Source: Nonomuraea coxensis DSM 45129
GTDB taxonomy: Bacteria; Actinomycetota; Actinomycetes; Streptosporangiales; Streptosporangiaceae
DNA: 64,000 nt
Direction: 5' to 3'
Assembly: GCF_019397265.1 (NCBI RefSeq)
Contig: NZ_CP068985.1
Location: forward strand, 2,398,501-2,462,500
Both the position numbers and the translations under genes were made by a program. Positions 25,152 to 35,037 of this stretch are shown piece after piece; position 1 is the first letter of the stretch, and each line of letters begins with the position of its first letter. The notes beneath the pieces are model-generated. The model was not told the origin of the DNA. It saw nothing but the letters and a program-made list of their open reading frames with translations, and did no database searches.

Positions 25152-25186
25152 TCCCTATAGGGAATGCTAGGTTATACGACTAGCAT
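25152..25186. promoter_or_regulatory. Two further dyads at the lacI-family gene start
   Basis: TCCCTATAGGGA (25152-25163) is a perfect 12-bp palindrome. It is followed at once by ATGCTAG-N9-CTAGCAT (25164-25186), whose right arm overlaps the ATG of the regulator gene. The pair would suit autoregulation or control of translation initiation. Confidence 0.6.
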
Positions 25187-26186
25187 GAGACCCACAGCAC
25201 GCCAGGTCGCCGAGCTCGCCAACGTCTCCGTCGCGACCGTCAGCTACGTCCTCAGCGGCCGGGACCGCCCGGTCGCCCCCGAGACGCGCCGCCGGGTGCT
25301 CGACGCCGCCAGGCAGCTCGGCTACACCCCCGACCAGGCCGCGCGCAGCCTGCGCAGACGCCGCACCCAGCGCGTCTGCCTGGTGCTCAGCTCGCTCGGC
25401 GGCGTACCGACCGACGAGCGGCTGGCCACCGACCTGCACGAGATGGCCGACGCGCGCGGCTACTCCGTCATCACGCTCGCCGTCTACTCCGAGGCCCGCG
25501 CGAAGGCGGCGGTCGACGTGCTGCGCGGCGGCGTCGCCGACGGCGCGCTGGTCAACGTCACCGGCGGCCATCTCACCCCCGAGATGATCGCCGGCCTCGC
25601 CGCCGCCGGCCTGCCCATGGTGGTGCTCAGCAACGAGGACGGGCTGGAGGGCTGCGACGTCGTACGGACGCCGGAGGCCGAGGCGTGCGAGGAGGCCGTC
25701 GCGCACCTGCTGGCCCGGGGACGGCGGCGCATCGCGTTCCTCGCGCACCGCCACGAGCTCTACCGGGAGCGCCCGGCGGGCCGCATCCTCGGCTACACCC
25801 GGGCGCTCGACCGGCACGGCGTGCCGGACCGGATCATCACCTCGGGCGCGGACGACCGCGTGTCGGCGTACCAGACGGCCACGGAGCTGCTGCGCTCCGC
25901 CGACCGCCCCGACGCGATCTTCGCGGCCTCCGACCGGGCCGCGATCAGCGCGATCTGGGCGGCCAGGGACGCGGGGCTGCGCGTGCCCGACGACGTCGCG
26001 ATCGTCGGTGTCGGCAACATCGACGAGGGTCTCATCACCAATCCGCAGCTCAGCACGGTCGGGCCGCTGAGGCACGACTACACCGACGTCGTGCGGCTGC
26101 TGTTCGACCGCCTCCAGGCCGAGGAGGCGCCGCCCGCCCGCGAGATCGTCCGCCCCTGGACCTTCCTGCGGCGTGGCTCCTCCTAA
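25185..26186 (+). CDS. LacI-family transcriptional regulator
   Basis: A 333-residue regulator. The LacI helix-turn-helix (RQVAELANVSVATVSYVLSG) and hinge (AARSLRRRR) precede a sugar-binding domain (RVCLVLSSLGGVPTDERLA ... IFAASDRAAISAIWAARDAGLRVPDDVAIVGVGN). It opens the cluster with a sugar-type ABC importer and a sulfatase and most likely represses them until a sulfated saccharide or its product is sensed. The ATG at 25185 overlaps an inverted repeat. Confidence 0.9.
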   Translation: MRPTARQVAELANVSVATVSYVLSGRDRPVAPETRRRVLDAARQLGYTPDQAARSLRRRRTQRVCLVLSSLGGVPTDERLATDLHEMADARGYSVITLAVYSEARAKAAVDVLRGGVADGALVNVTGGHLTPEMIAGLAAAGLPMVVLSNEDGLEGCDVVRTPEAEACEEAVAHLLARGRRRIAFLAHRHELYRERPAGRILGYTRALDRHGVPDRIITSGADDRVSAYQTATELLRSADRPDAIFAASDRAAISAIWAARDAGLRVPDDVAIVGVGNIDEGLITNPQLSTVGPLRHDYTDVVRLLFDRLQAEEAPPAREIVRPWTFLRRGSS

Positions 26187-26202
26187 GAAAGGGAAACGCG
26201 AG

Positions 26203-27471
26203 ATGTCCCCCACTCTCAACCGCCGTGACCTGATCCGCCTCGCCGGGGCCGCCGCCGCGGCGCCGGTGCTGTCCGCCTGCGCGGGCGCGCCGCCGGCGCC
26301 GTCCGCCGCCGCGCCGGGCACGTTCACCGTCTACTGGAACGCCGGCCACGACTACCAGGCCTACCGCAAGGTCATCGCCGAGTTCGAGCAGGCCAACAAG
26401 GTCAAGGTCAATCTGCAGAAGTACCAGTGGCCCGACCTGCGCACCCGGCTGCTGGCCGACTTCGCCTCCGGGACCGTGCCCGACCTGGTGGAGGAGCCCG
26501 GCGGGTGGGTGCAGGAGTTCGCGATCTCCGGCAACGCCCGCTCCCTGCAGGACTTCGTCGACCGCGACGGCCAGGCGATGGGCTTCCCCGCCGACTGGCA
26601 GCCGGTGACCGTCGAGCGCAACTCCTACCAGGGCAAGGTGTACGGCGTTCAGCTCCACCTCACCTGCAACACGCTCTTCCACAACCGGGGCATGCTGCGC
26701 GAGGCCGGGCTGGAGGCGCCGACGACCTGGGAGGAGTTCCTGGCCGCCGCGCGGAAGCTCACCAGGGACGGCGTGTACGGCGTCGCGCTCAACCAGGACC
26801 CCACCTACGTGTGGCCGTGGCTGATCCAGGCCGGCGTCACCCCGTACGACCCGGCGACCGGCGAGATCATGGGCCCGAGGGAGGCCGCCGTCGAGGCGCT
26901 GCAGTTCCAGGCCGACCTCGTCCACAAGCACAAGGTCGCGCCGGTGCCGGTGTCGAGCACCGACTACTCGGGCCCGCAGAAGCTGTTCTCCGCCGGGCGC
27001 GCCGCCATGATCCTCACCGGCCCCTGGGACCTCGACCCCATCAGGAAGACCAGCCCCGACCTGGAGCTGGGCGTCGCGCCGCCGCTGAAGCACCGGACGC
27101 GGGCCACGCAGGCGGCCGGGGTCAGTCTGTTCGTGCCCGCCAGGGCCGCCCGGCCCGAGCTGTCCTGGGACTTCGTCAAGCGCGTCACGGCGGCCGAGGT
27201 GGAGCGGGCCGCCACCGCGGAGACCGGCATGCTCATGCCGCGCAAGTCCTGGGCGGAGCTGCCCGAGGTGCAGTCGGACCCGGTCACCAAGGTCTTCGCC
27301 GACGCGCTCGCCACCGCCCAGGACTCCTCCCAGCAGGTGCGCCTGACCGGGCAGCTCGGCAAGTGGGACGAGCAGCTCAAGGTCATGTACCAGCAGGTGC
27401 TCATCCAGAACCAGCCGGCCGCCGAGGCCCTCGCGGCCTTCACCAGGACCGCCGAGGGCTTCCTCACGTGA
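26203..27471 (+). CDS. Sugar ABC transporter substrate-binding lipoprotein (family 1)
   Basis: A 422-residue extracellular solute-binding protein. The start MSPTLNRRDLIRLAGAAAA looks like a Tat signal, with lipobox LSAC (Cys26). The mature part (TFTVYWNAGHDYQAYRKVIAEFEQANKVKVNLQKYQ) is typical of MalE/UgpB-like proteins. It starts 16 nt after the LacI-type gene and its stop overlaps the first permease (GTGA). The ligand is probably a sulfated or related glycan fragment, judged from the downstream sulfatase. Confidence 0.88.
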   Translation: MSPTLNRRDLIRLAGAAAAAPVLSACAGAPPAPSAAAPGTFTVYWNAGHDYQAYRKVIAEFEQANKVKVNLQKYQWPDLRTRLLADFASGTVPDLVEEPGGWVQEFAISGNARSLQDFVDRDGQAMGFPADWQPVTVERNSYQGKVYGVQLHLTCNTLFHNRGMLREAGLEAPTTWEEFLAAARKLTRDGVYGVALNQDPTYVWPWLIQAGVTPYDPATGEIMGPREAAVEALQFQADLVHKHKVAPVPVSSTDYSGPQKLFSAGRAAMILTGPWDLDPIRKTSPDLELGVAPPLKHRTRATQAAGVSLFVPARAARPELSWDFVKRVTAAEVERAATAETGMLMPRKSWAELPEVQSDPVTKVFADALATAQDSSQQVRLTGQLGKWDEQLKVMYQQVLIQNQPAAEALAAFTRTAEGFLT

Positions 27472-28349
27472 GCGTCAGGACCCCGCGCACCCTGGCGGGC
27501 CGCTACGCCCGCACCGCCTACCTCTTCCTGCTCCCGGCGATCCTGTTCTTCGCCGCGTTCTTCTACCTGCCGATCGGCAACGTGGTCGCGACCAGCCTCC
27601 GCACAGGACCGCAGGCCGACCAGTGGGCCGGGCTCGGCAACTACGCCCAGGCGCTCGGCGATCCGGCGGTGCGGCACTCGTTCCTGGTCACGGTGGCGTT
27701 CGCGGTCATGGTGGTGATCGGCTCGATCGTGCTCGGGCTGGCGCTCGCGCTGGCCCTGGACCAGCCGCTCAGGGGGCGGGTGGTGTTCCGGGTGCTGCTG
27801 CTGGTGCCGTACCTGACGTCGGTCGCGATCGTCGGGCTGCTCTGGCGCAACATCCTCGACCCCGAGCTGGGCGTGCTCAACCGGGTGCTGGACGGGCTCG
27901 GGCTGCCCGGCCAGCAGTGGCTCAACACCGCGCCGCTGCTCACCATCGCCGGCGTCACGCTGTGGCAGAGCGTCGGCTACACGATGGTGCTGTTCCTGGC
28001 CGGGCTCCAGGGCATCCCCGAGACCTACCACGAGGCCGCGCGGATCGACGGCGCGGACGCCTGGCGGCGGTTCTGGCGGATCACGCTGCCGCTGCTGGCG
28101 CCGACGACGCTGTTCGTCTCGGTGATGGCGGTGATCTCGGGGCTGCAGGCGTTCGGGCAGGCGTACATCATCACCAACGGCGGGCCGGGCGACGCCACCG
28201 ACCTGTCGGTCTTCCACATCTTCAACGTCGCCTTCCGCACCCGCGACTTCGGCTACTCCTCGGCGCAGTCGGTGCTGCTGCTCGTGGTGATCGTCGCGTT
28301 CACGCTGGTGCAGCTCAGGGCGGGGCGGCGCGGGGAGGTGACGTACTGA
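27468..28349 (+). CDS. Sugar ABC transporter permease, MalF-like
   Basis: A 293-residue permease with six membrane helices and the EAA loop (YHEAARIDGADAWRRFWRITLPLL) that contacts the ATPase. The GTG start overlaps the stop of the binding-protein gene, and its stop overlaps the next ATG by 1 nt. There is no dedicated ATPase gene in the cluster, so a shared MsiK-type ATPase elsewhere is expected, as usual for actinomycete sugar importers. Confidence 0.9.
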   Translation: MSVRTPRTLAGRYARTAYLFLLPAILFFAAFFYLPIGNVVATSLRTGPQADQWAGLGNYAQALGDPAVRHSFLVTVAFAVMVVIGSIVLGLALALALDQPLRGRVVFRVLLLVPYLTSVAIVGLLWRNILDPELGVLNRVLDGLGLPGQQWLNTAPLLTIAGVTLWQSVGYTMVLFLAGLQGIPETYHEAARIDGADAWRRFWRITLPLLAPTTLFVSVMAVISGLQAFGQAYIITNGGPGDATDLSVFHIFNVAFRTRDFGYSSAQSVLLLVVIVAFTLVQLRAGRRGEVTY

Positions 28350-29155
28350 TGCGCAGGACCCTGCTCTACGCCCTGCTCGGGCTGTCCGGCCTGGTCACCG
28401 TGCTGCCGCTGCTCTACATGGTGTCGCTGTCGCTGCAGACCGAGGCCGAGACGCTGGCGGCCGACGCCGTGCTGGTGCCGGACTCGCCCCAGTGGGGCAA
28501 CTACGCCGAGCTGTTCACGCGGGCGCCGTTCGGCGACTTCATCGTCAACAGCCTGGTCGTGGCGGGCGCGATCACGCTGGCGCACCTGCTGTTCGACCCG
28601 CTCGTCGGGTACGTCTTCGCCAAGTTCCGCTTCCCGCTGCGCGACACGCTGTTCGTGGCGCTGCTGGCCACGCTCATGGTGCCGTTCTTCGTGCGGATGA
28701 TCCCCCTGTACGTGCTCATGGCCAACCTCGGCTGGCTGAACACCTACCAGGGGCTGGTCACGCCGTTCCTCATGGACGCGTTCGGGATCTTCCTCATGCG
28801 GCAGTTCATCCAGCCCATCCCCGACGACCTCATCCACGCCGCCCGCATCGACGGCGCCTCCGAGCTGCGCGTCTACCGCAGCGTCATCCTGCCGCAGACC
28901 CGGCCGGCGCTCGCCGTGCTCGGGCTGTTCACCTTCGTCTTCCAGTGGAACGAGTTCCTGTGGCCGCTGGTCGCCACCACCACGCCCGAGATGCGGACCA
29001 TCCCGGTCGGGCTGACCCTGTTCAACCAGGAGTACTTCACGCTGTGGCACCTGACGGCGGCGGGCTCGGTGATCCTCTTCGTCCCCACCGCCGTGCTGTT
29101 CGTCCTCACCCAGCGTCACTTCGTCCGGGGCATCGCCCTGACCGGCCTCAAATAG
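28349..29155 (+). CDS. Sugar ABC transporter permease, MalG-like
   Basis: A 268-residue permease with six helices and the EAA loop (LIHAARIDGASELRVYRSVILPQ). It pairs with the MalF-like permease. The start ATG overlaps the preceding stop. A sulfatase gene follows after 13 nt, within the same operon. Confidence 0.9.
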   Translation: MRRTLLYALLGLSGLVTVLPLLYMVSLSLQTEAETLAADAVLVPDSPQWGNYAELFTRAPFGDFIVNSLVVAGAITLAHLLFDPLVGYVFAKFRFPLRDTLFVALLATLMVPFFVRMIPLYVLMANLGWLNTYQGLVTPFLMDAFGIFLMRQFIQPIPDDLIHAARIDGASELRVYRSVILPQTRPALAVLGLFTFVFQWNEFLWPLVATTTPEMRTIPVGLTLFNQEYFTLWHLTAAGSVILFVPTAVLFVLTQRHFVRGIALTGLK

Positions 29156-29168
29156 GGAGTTCTTCGTC

Positions 29169-30527
29169 GTGCGTCCGAACGTGATCGTCGTCCTCACCGA
29201 CCAGCAGCGGTGGGACACCGTCGGCCCGCTCACCCCCAACCTCGACCGGATGGCCAGGCACGGCACCCAGGCCACGGTCGCGCTCACCCCGCAGCCGGTG
29301 TGCGCGCCGGCCCGCGCCGCGCTGCAGACGGGCCGCTACCCGACCACGACCGGCGTCCACCGCAACGGCCGCGTGCTGCCGCCGGAGGAGCGCACGCTCG
29401 CGCACCACTTCGGCGCGGCCGGCTACGCCACCGGCTACATCGGCAAGTGGCACCTGGCCGGCGCGGAGCCGGTGCCGGAGGAGCAGCGCGGCGGCTACCG
29501 GTCGTGGCTCGGCGCGAACGCGCTGGAGCACACCTCCGACGCCTACCGCACGATCGTGTTCGACGAGGCGGGCGAGCCCGTCCTGCTGCCCGGCTACCGC
29601 TCAGACGCGCTCGTGGACGCCGCCGTCAGGTTCGTCGCCGACCACCACGACGAGCCGTTCTTCCTGTTCCTGTCGCTCCTGGAGCCGCACCACCAGAACG
29701 AGGTGGACAGCTATCCGGCGCCCGACGGCTACGAGGAGCGTTACCAGGGCACCTGGCTGCCGCCGGACCTCGCCGCGCTCGGCGGCACCGCCCACCGGCA
29801 CCTGGGCGGCTACCTGGGCCAGGTCAAGCGCCTGGACGAGGGGCTGGGGCGGCTGCTGGACGCCCTGCGCAGCCTCGGCCTGCTGGAGGAGACGATCGTG
29901 GCCTACACCTCCGACCACGGCAACCACTTCAAGACCCGCAACGCCGAGTACAAACGCTCCTGCCACGACGCCTCGCTGCGGGTGCCGCTGGCGCTGCGCG
30001 GCCCCGGCTTCGACGGCGGCGGCGCGATCGCCCGCCCGGTCAGCACCCTCGACCTGCCGCCGACGCTGCTCGCGGCGGCCGGGCTGCCGGTGCCGGAGGA
30101 GATGCAGGGCCGCTCGTTCCTGCCGCTGCTGCGCGACGCCCGCGCCGACTGGCCGGAGGAGGTGTTCTTCCAGGTCAGCGAGTCCGAGGTGGGGCGCGGC
30201 ATCCGCACGTCGCGGTGGAAGTACTACGCGGTCGCCGAGGACGCCGACCCGTGGGACGATCCGGCCGCCGGCCGCTACCGGGAGCAGGCGCTCCACGACC
30301 TGGAGAACGATCCGTACGAGCTGGTGAACCTGGCGGGCTACCCGTCGCACGCCGAGGTCGCGGCGGGGCTGCGGGAGCGGCTGGCGCGGCGGATCGCCGA
30401 GGCCGAGGGGGCCGCGCCGGAGATCGAGCCGGCCGCCGCCCGCCTGGCCCCGCACCAGGCGATGACCGACCCGGAGGTACGGCTGCGCGGCCCGAAGCCG
30501 GTCCGGATCGGCCACCAGCGGCCATGA
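29169..30527 (+). CDS. Type I sulfatase (formylglycine-dependent)
   Basis: A 452-residue sulfatase without signal peptide. The formylglycine motif is CAPAR with Cys45 (C-x-P-x-R). Metal and active-site segments are VIVVLTDQQRWD, IGKWHLAG and YTSDHGNHFKTRN. It hydrolyses sulfate esters, probably on the saccharide imported by the preceding transporter, which would make it act in the cytoplasm. Activation needs a formylglycine-generating enzyme encoded elsewhere. GTG start. Confidence 0.88.
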   Translation: MRPNVIVVLTDQQRWDTVGPLTPNLDRMARHGTQATVALTPQPVCAPARAALQTGRYPTTTGVHRNGRVLPPEERTLAHHFGAAGYATGYIGKWHLAGAEPVPEEQRGGYRSWLGANALEHTSDAYRTIVFDEAGEPVLLPGYRSDALVDAAVRFVADHHDEPFFLFLSLLEPHHQNEVDSYPAPDGYEERYQGTWLPPDLAALGGTAHRHLGGYLGQVKRLDEGLGRLLDALRSLGLLEETIVAYTSDHGNHFKTRNAEYKRSCHDASLRVPLALRGPGFDGGGAIARPVSTLDLPPTLLAAAGLPVPEEMQGRSFLPLLRDARADWPEEVFFQVSESEVGRGIRTSRWKYYAVAEDADPWDDPAAGRYREQALHDLENDPYELVNLAGYPSHAEVAAGLRERLARRIAEAEGAAPEIEPAAARLAPHQAMTDPEVRLRGPKPVRIGHQRP

Positions 30528-30533
30528 TCGGAC

Positions 30534-30564
30534 GGACGGCGGGAACCCGGCGTTCCCGCCGTCC
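30534..30564. terminator. Operon terminator after the sulfatase
   Basis: A perfect 13-bp stem (30534-30546 with 30552-30564) with a 5-nt loop begins 7 nt after the sulfatase stop and ends the lacI-ABC-sulfatase operon before the IS remnant. Confidence 0.88.
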
Positions 30565-30635
30565 GCGGGGGTCAGCTCGCCGCGTCGGCGGCCCCTCGGT
30601 CGTGTGTGTGTCGCAGACGCTGTGTTGACGCGCTC

Positions 30636-30654
30636 CCCGGCCGCCAAGGCCGGG
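30636..30654. repeat. Right-end hairpin of the IS605-type element, possible guide-RNA region
   Basis: CCCGGCC-GCCAA-GGCCGGG forms a 7-bp stem downstream of tnpB, where IS605-type right ends and the 3' part of TnpB-associated guide (omega/reRNA) transcripts lie. The RNA would run on the minus strand from within the tnpB 3' end across 30720-30630. Transcription is inferred from the family. Confidence 0.45.
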
Positions 30655-30755
30655 CGGTTCAGCCCGTGCCGCGTGTGCGGCACCTCTGTGGCTTCCTGTT
30701 TCCCCGGGTCCTGCCCTCCGTCAGGCGGCGGGTCTTACGGTCCCTCCGCAGGCGT

Positions 30756-31739
30756 TTAGCCTGTCCGCCCGTCCGGCGGACGGTCGATCCGCACGAAGAC
30801 ACGGCCGTGGCGGGCGGCCTTGTAGGCGAGCATCCCGACGAACCGCGACCAGCCCGCATCATGGACGGACTTCGCCAGCTTCGTGCGGGCCAGGCCCTTC
30901 ACGCACAGGTCCTCCACGACCACCGTTTGGTTCTCACGGATGATCTGTGTGGACAGCTTGTGGGCGAAGTCCCGGCGCGCATCGGCCACCTTCGCGTGCA
31001 CGCGGGCAACCTGGACGACGGCCTTCTCGCGGTTTTTCGACCCCTTCGCCTTGCGCGACAAGGCCCGCTGCGCCTTCTTCAAGCGGCGTTCGGCGCGGCG
31101 CAGGAACCGGGGATTGCCGATCTTCCGGCCGTCCGACAGCACCGCGAAATGCGTCAGCCCCAGGTCGATGCCGACCTCGCCGGCCGTCTCCGGCAACGGC
31201 TCGTCGCCGGCCTCGACCACGAACGAGGCGAAGTACCGGCCCGCCGCGTCCTTGATCACCGTCACCGACGAAGGCTCCGACGGCAGGTCCCGCGACCAGC
31301 GCACGTCCACGTCCCCGATCTTCGGCAGGCGCAGCTTCCCGCTCGCCGTGATCGAGAACCGGGCGTTGCGGGTGAACCGGACCGCCTGCCGCCGGTCCTT
31401 GCGCGACCGAAACCGGGGCGCGGCGATCTTCGGCCCTTTGCGCTTGCCGGCGAGCGAGGAGAAGAAGTTCCGGTAGGCGGTGTTCACATCCGCCAGCGCC
31501 TGCTGCAGCACCACCGCCGAAACCTCACCCAGCCAGGCGCGCTCCGGCGTCTTCTTCGCCTGCGTGATGACCCGCCTGGACAACTCGGCGTCCGAGACGT
31601 ACGGCAGGCCGCCCGCGCGGGCTTGCTCCCTCACGCGCAGAGCGTCGTTGTACACCGTCCGCGCGCACCCGAACGCCTTGGTCAGTGCCTGACGCTGACC
31701 GGCGGTCGGATAGAGACGAACGTTGTACCGAAGCTGCAC
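30756..31739 (-). pseudogene. tnpB: tnpB with 3' internal deletion (RNA-guided nuclease relative)
   Basis: GTG 31739 opens a 327-residue frame with the TnpB helix-turn-helix N-terminus, the beta-barrel region and two of three RuvC acidic residues, Asp192 (GIDLGLTHFAV) and Glu276 (VVVEDLCVKGL). After VFVRIDR (residue 320) the frame runs into PPDGRTG and a stop. The zinc-finger cysteines and third RuvC aspartate are missing. In another frame 30768-30721 still encodes the family's final residues (ADRLNACGGTVRPAA, stop), so an internal segment was lost with a frame change. It should be inactive as a nuclease. Confidence 0.8.
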
Positions 31740-31754
31740 CCCGTGATCATACGA

Positions 31755-31853
31755 ATGGGGGCCAGGGCCGAGCAGGGGAATGTCAGAACGGGTAGCGGCC
31801 TTGCCGAGCTCAATGGTGAAGCCTGCTATGTGCACCTGCTGGTACGCAAATAA
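31755..31853 (+). pseudogene. tnpA: tnpA remnant of 32 residues
   Basis: The frame reads GNVRTGSGLAELNGEACYVHLLVRK. It aligns with two separated parts of the intact TnpA at 20765 (GDIRTG, then ELSEFNGENNHVHLLV), showing a large internal deletion and loss of everything after the HUH region. The HUH has become YVHLL. It lies divergent from tnpB with a 15-nt gap, as in remnant 1. Confidence 0.75.
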
Positions 31854-31864
31854 GAAGATTGGGG

Positions 31865-32710
31865 ATGTCTCTGTTGCATCACGGAACGTTGACCATCGGT
31901 GGCCGGACCGTGCACCGCCTGGGTTTCGGCGCGATGAGCCTCACCGGCCCCGGCGTGTGGGGGCCGCCCGAGGACCGTGCGGCGTGCGTGCGCGTCCTGC
32001 GCCGGGCCGTCGAGCTCGGCGCCGACTTCATCGACACCGCCGACTCCTACGGCCCCTACGTCAACGAGGAGATCATCCGCGAGGCGCTGCACCCGTACCC
32101 GGAGCACGTGACGATCGCGACCAAGGCCGGGTTCGTGCGCACCGGGCCGGGGGAGTGGCATCCCGTGGGGCGGCCGGCGTACCTGCGGCAGGAGGTCGAG
32201 ATGAGCCTGCGCCGGCTCGGCGTGGACCGGCTCGACCTGCTCCAGCTCCACCGCGTCGACCCCGAGGTGCCGCTGGAGGACCAGGTCGGCGAGCTCAAGG
32301 CGCTGCGCGACGAGGGCAAGATCGCCGCGATCGGGCTGTCGGAGGTCACCGTCGCGCAACTGGAGCAGGCCCGGCGGGTCGTGGAGATCGCGAGCGTCCA
32401 GAACCGCTACAACCTCACCCTGCGCGCCTCCGAGGACGTGCTCGACCACTGCGCGGCGCAGGGCCTCGCCTTCATCGCCTACACGCCCATCGCCAAGGGC
32501 CGGCTGGCCGCGCCCGGCGGCCCCGTCGACCACGTGGCCCGCGCCGCCGGGGCCACGCCCGCCCAGGTCAGCCTGGCCTGGCTGCTGGCCCGCTCCCCGG
32601 CCCTCGTCGCGATCCCCGGCACCTCGTCCCTCGCCCACCTGGAGGAGAACATGGGCGCCGCGGCCGTGTCGCTCACCCCCGAGCAGGTGGCCGAGCTTTC
32701 GGCGGCCTGA
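31865..32710 (+). CDS. Aldo/keto reductase
   Basis: A 281-residue (alpha/beta)8 NADPH-dependent oxidoreductase. The usual features are LGFGAMSLTG, catalytic Asp-Tyr in DTADSYGP, Lys in IATKAGF, the LQLHRVD strand with His, and the NADPH site in LVAIPGTSSLAHLEEN. The substrate is unknown. The ATG lies 11 nt after the stop of the tnpA scrap, so its native promoter region may have been replaced by IS sequence. Confidence 0.88.
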   Translation: MSLLHHGTLTIGGRTVHRLGFGAMSLTGPGVWGPPEDRAACVRVLRRAVELGADFIDTADSYGPYVNEEIIREALHPYPEHVTIATKAGFVRTGPGEWHPVGRPAYLRQEVEMSLRRLGVDRLDLLQLHRVDPEVPLEDQVGELKALRDEGKIAAIGLSEVTVAQLEQARRVVEIASVQNRYNLTLRASEDVLDHCAAQGLAFIAYTPIAKGRLAAPGGPVDHVARAAGATPAQVSLAWLLARSPALVAIPGTSSLAHLEENMGAAAVSLTPEQVAELSAA

Positions 32711-32718
32711 CAGGCGGA

Positions 32719-32748
32719 GACCGGCCCGCCGTGCGGTGCGGGCCGGTC
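32719..32748. terminator. Bidirectional hairpin terminator
   Basis: An 11-bp perfect stem (32719-32729 with 32738-32748) sits between the convergent stops of the aldo/keto reductase and the chitinase. Confidence 0.85.
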
Positions 32749-32767
32749 CCTCTCACCCGGCCGGGCG

Positions 32768-34420
<1,653 letters not shown>

Positions 34421-34474
34421 GTCGCTCCGACATCCGTTGGGGGCGTGTGGGGGGTGGGATGCCAGGAAACTATT

Positions 34475-34487
34475 AGGAAAGTTTCCT
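34475..34487. promoter_or_regulatory. GAAAGTTTC-type operator upstream of the chitinase gene
   Basis: AGGAAAGTTTCCT is palindromic around a central G and shares the core GAAAGTTTC with the dyad before the GH30 gene. A second GGAAAC half site lies at 34465. No DasR-like TGGTCTAGACCA box is visible, so regulation may differ from the usual chitinase control. Confidence 0.55.
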
Positions 34488-34577
34488 TTTAGTTGTGAGA
34501 CGACCGTAACCTCAACCTGCGGAGGCGTCAATAATTCCGGTGCGAAAATCCTGGCCGGGCCACTAGGGTCTGACTCC

Positions 34578-34985
34578 ATGACGCAAGGTGTCCGGTTGAT
34601 CCGGGATGTCAGTCTTGCTCCCACCGAGTACGCGTACGCGGCGGTCGCCGACGTGCCGATGCGCGCCGTCTGGGCGGCCGGCGCCTGCCCGCTCGACGCC
34701 GACGGCGCGACCGTCTGCCCAGGTGACGTCGCCGGGCAGACCCACCAGGTGATGCGCAACCTCGCCGACGCGCTCGCCGCCGCCGGCGCCGCACTCACCG
34801 ACCTCGTCAAGACCACCGTGTACGTCGCCTCGGCCGACCGCGCCGACCTGGTGACCGCATGGAAGGTCTACCGCGAGCACATGGACGGGCACGACGTGCC
34901 CAGCACGCTGCTCGGCGTGACGGTGCTCGGCTACCCCGGCCAGCTCGTCGAGGTCGAGGCCGCCGCCGTCCTCCCCCTCCCGTAG
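34578..34985 (+). CDS. RidA-family protein
   Basis: A 135-residue YjgF/YER057c/UK114 protein. RidA enzymes deaminate reactive imine or enamine intermediates; this copy has the conserved strand AVWAAGACPLDADG and the helix DLVKTTVYVAS, with the typical end EVEAAAVLP. The usual active-site Arg region is less clear, so it may belong to a non-canonical Rid subfamily. It stands alone. Confidence 0.82.
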   Translation: MTQGVRLIRDVSLAPTEYAYAAVADVPMRAVWAAGACPLDADGATVCPGDVAGQTHQVMRNLADALAAAGAALTDLVKTTVYVASADRADLVTAWKVYREHMDGHDVPSTLLGVTVLGYPGQLVEVEAAAVLPLP

Positions 34986-35037
34986 CGCCGCCCCCGGCCC
35001 GCCCGGCACGCAGGCGGGCGGGTCAGGGGCGGGCGCT
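34984..35037. terminator. Nested hairpin terminator
   Basis: An outer near-perfect stem (34984-34995 with 35026-35037) and an inner 7-bp stem (34998-35004 with 35016-35022) lie between the convergent ridA-like gene and the long minus-strand operon. Confidence 0.75.

Larger units (their letters stand above)
30620..31853. mobile_element. IS200/IS605-family remnant 2: right end, deleted tnpB, tnpA scrap
   Basis: The right-end side is kept (hairpin at 30636-30654 and the original tnpB 3' end at 30721-30768). tnpB is nearly full length but internally deleted near its end. tnpA survives only as 33 codons, and no left end is present. It is the mirror image of remnant 1, which keeps the left end and tnpA. 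Protein similarity of the two TnpB N-termini is roughly 70 percent by eye. Confidence 0.75.

Noticed and set aside
30756..31739. Active RNA-guided TnpB nuclease
   Set aside because: The zinc-finger cysteines and the third RuvC aspartate are missing because of a 3' internal deletion, so nuclease activity is unlikely.
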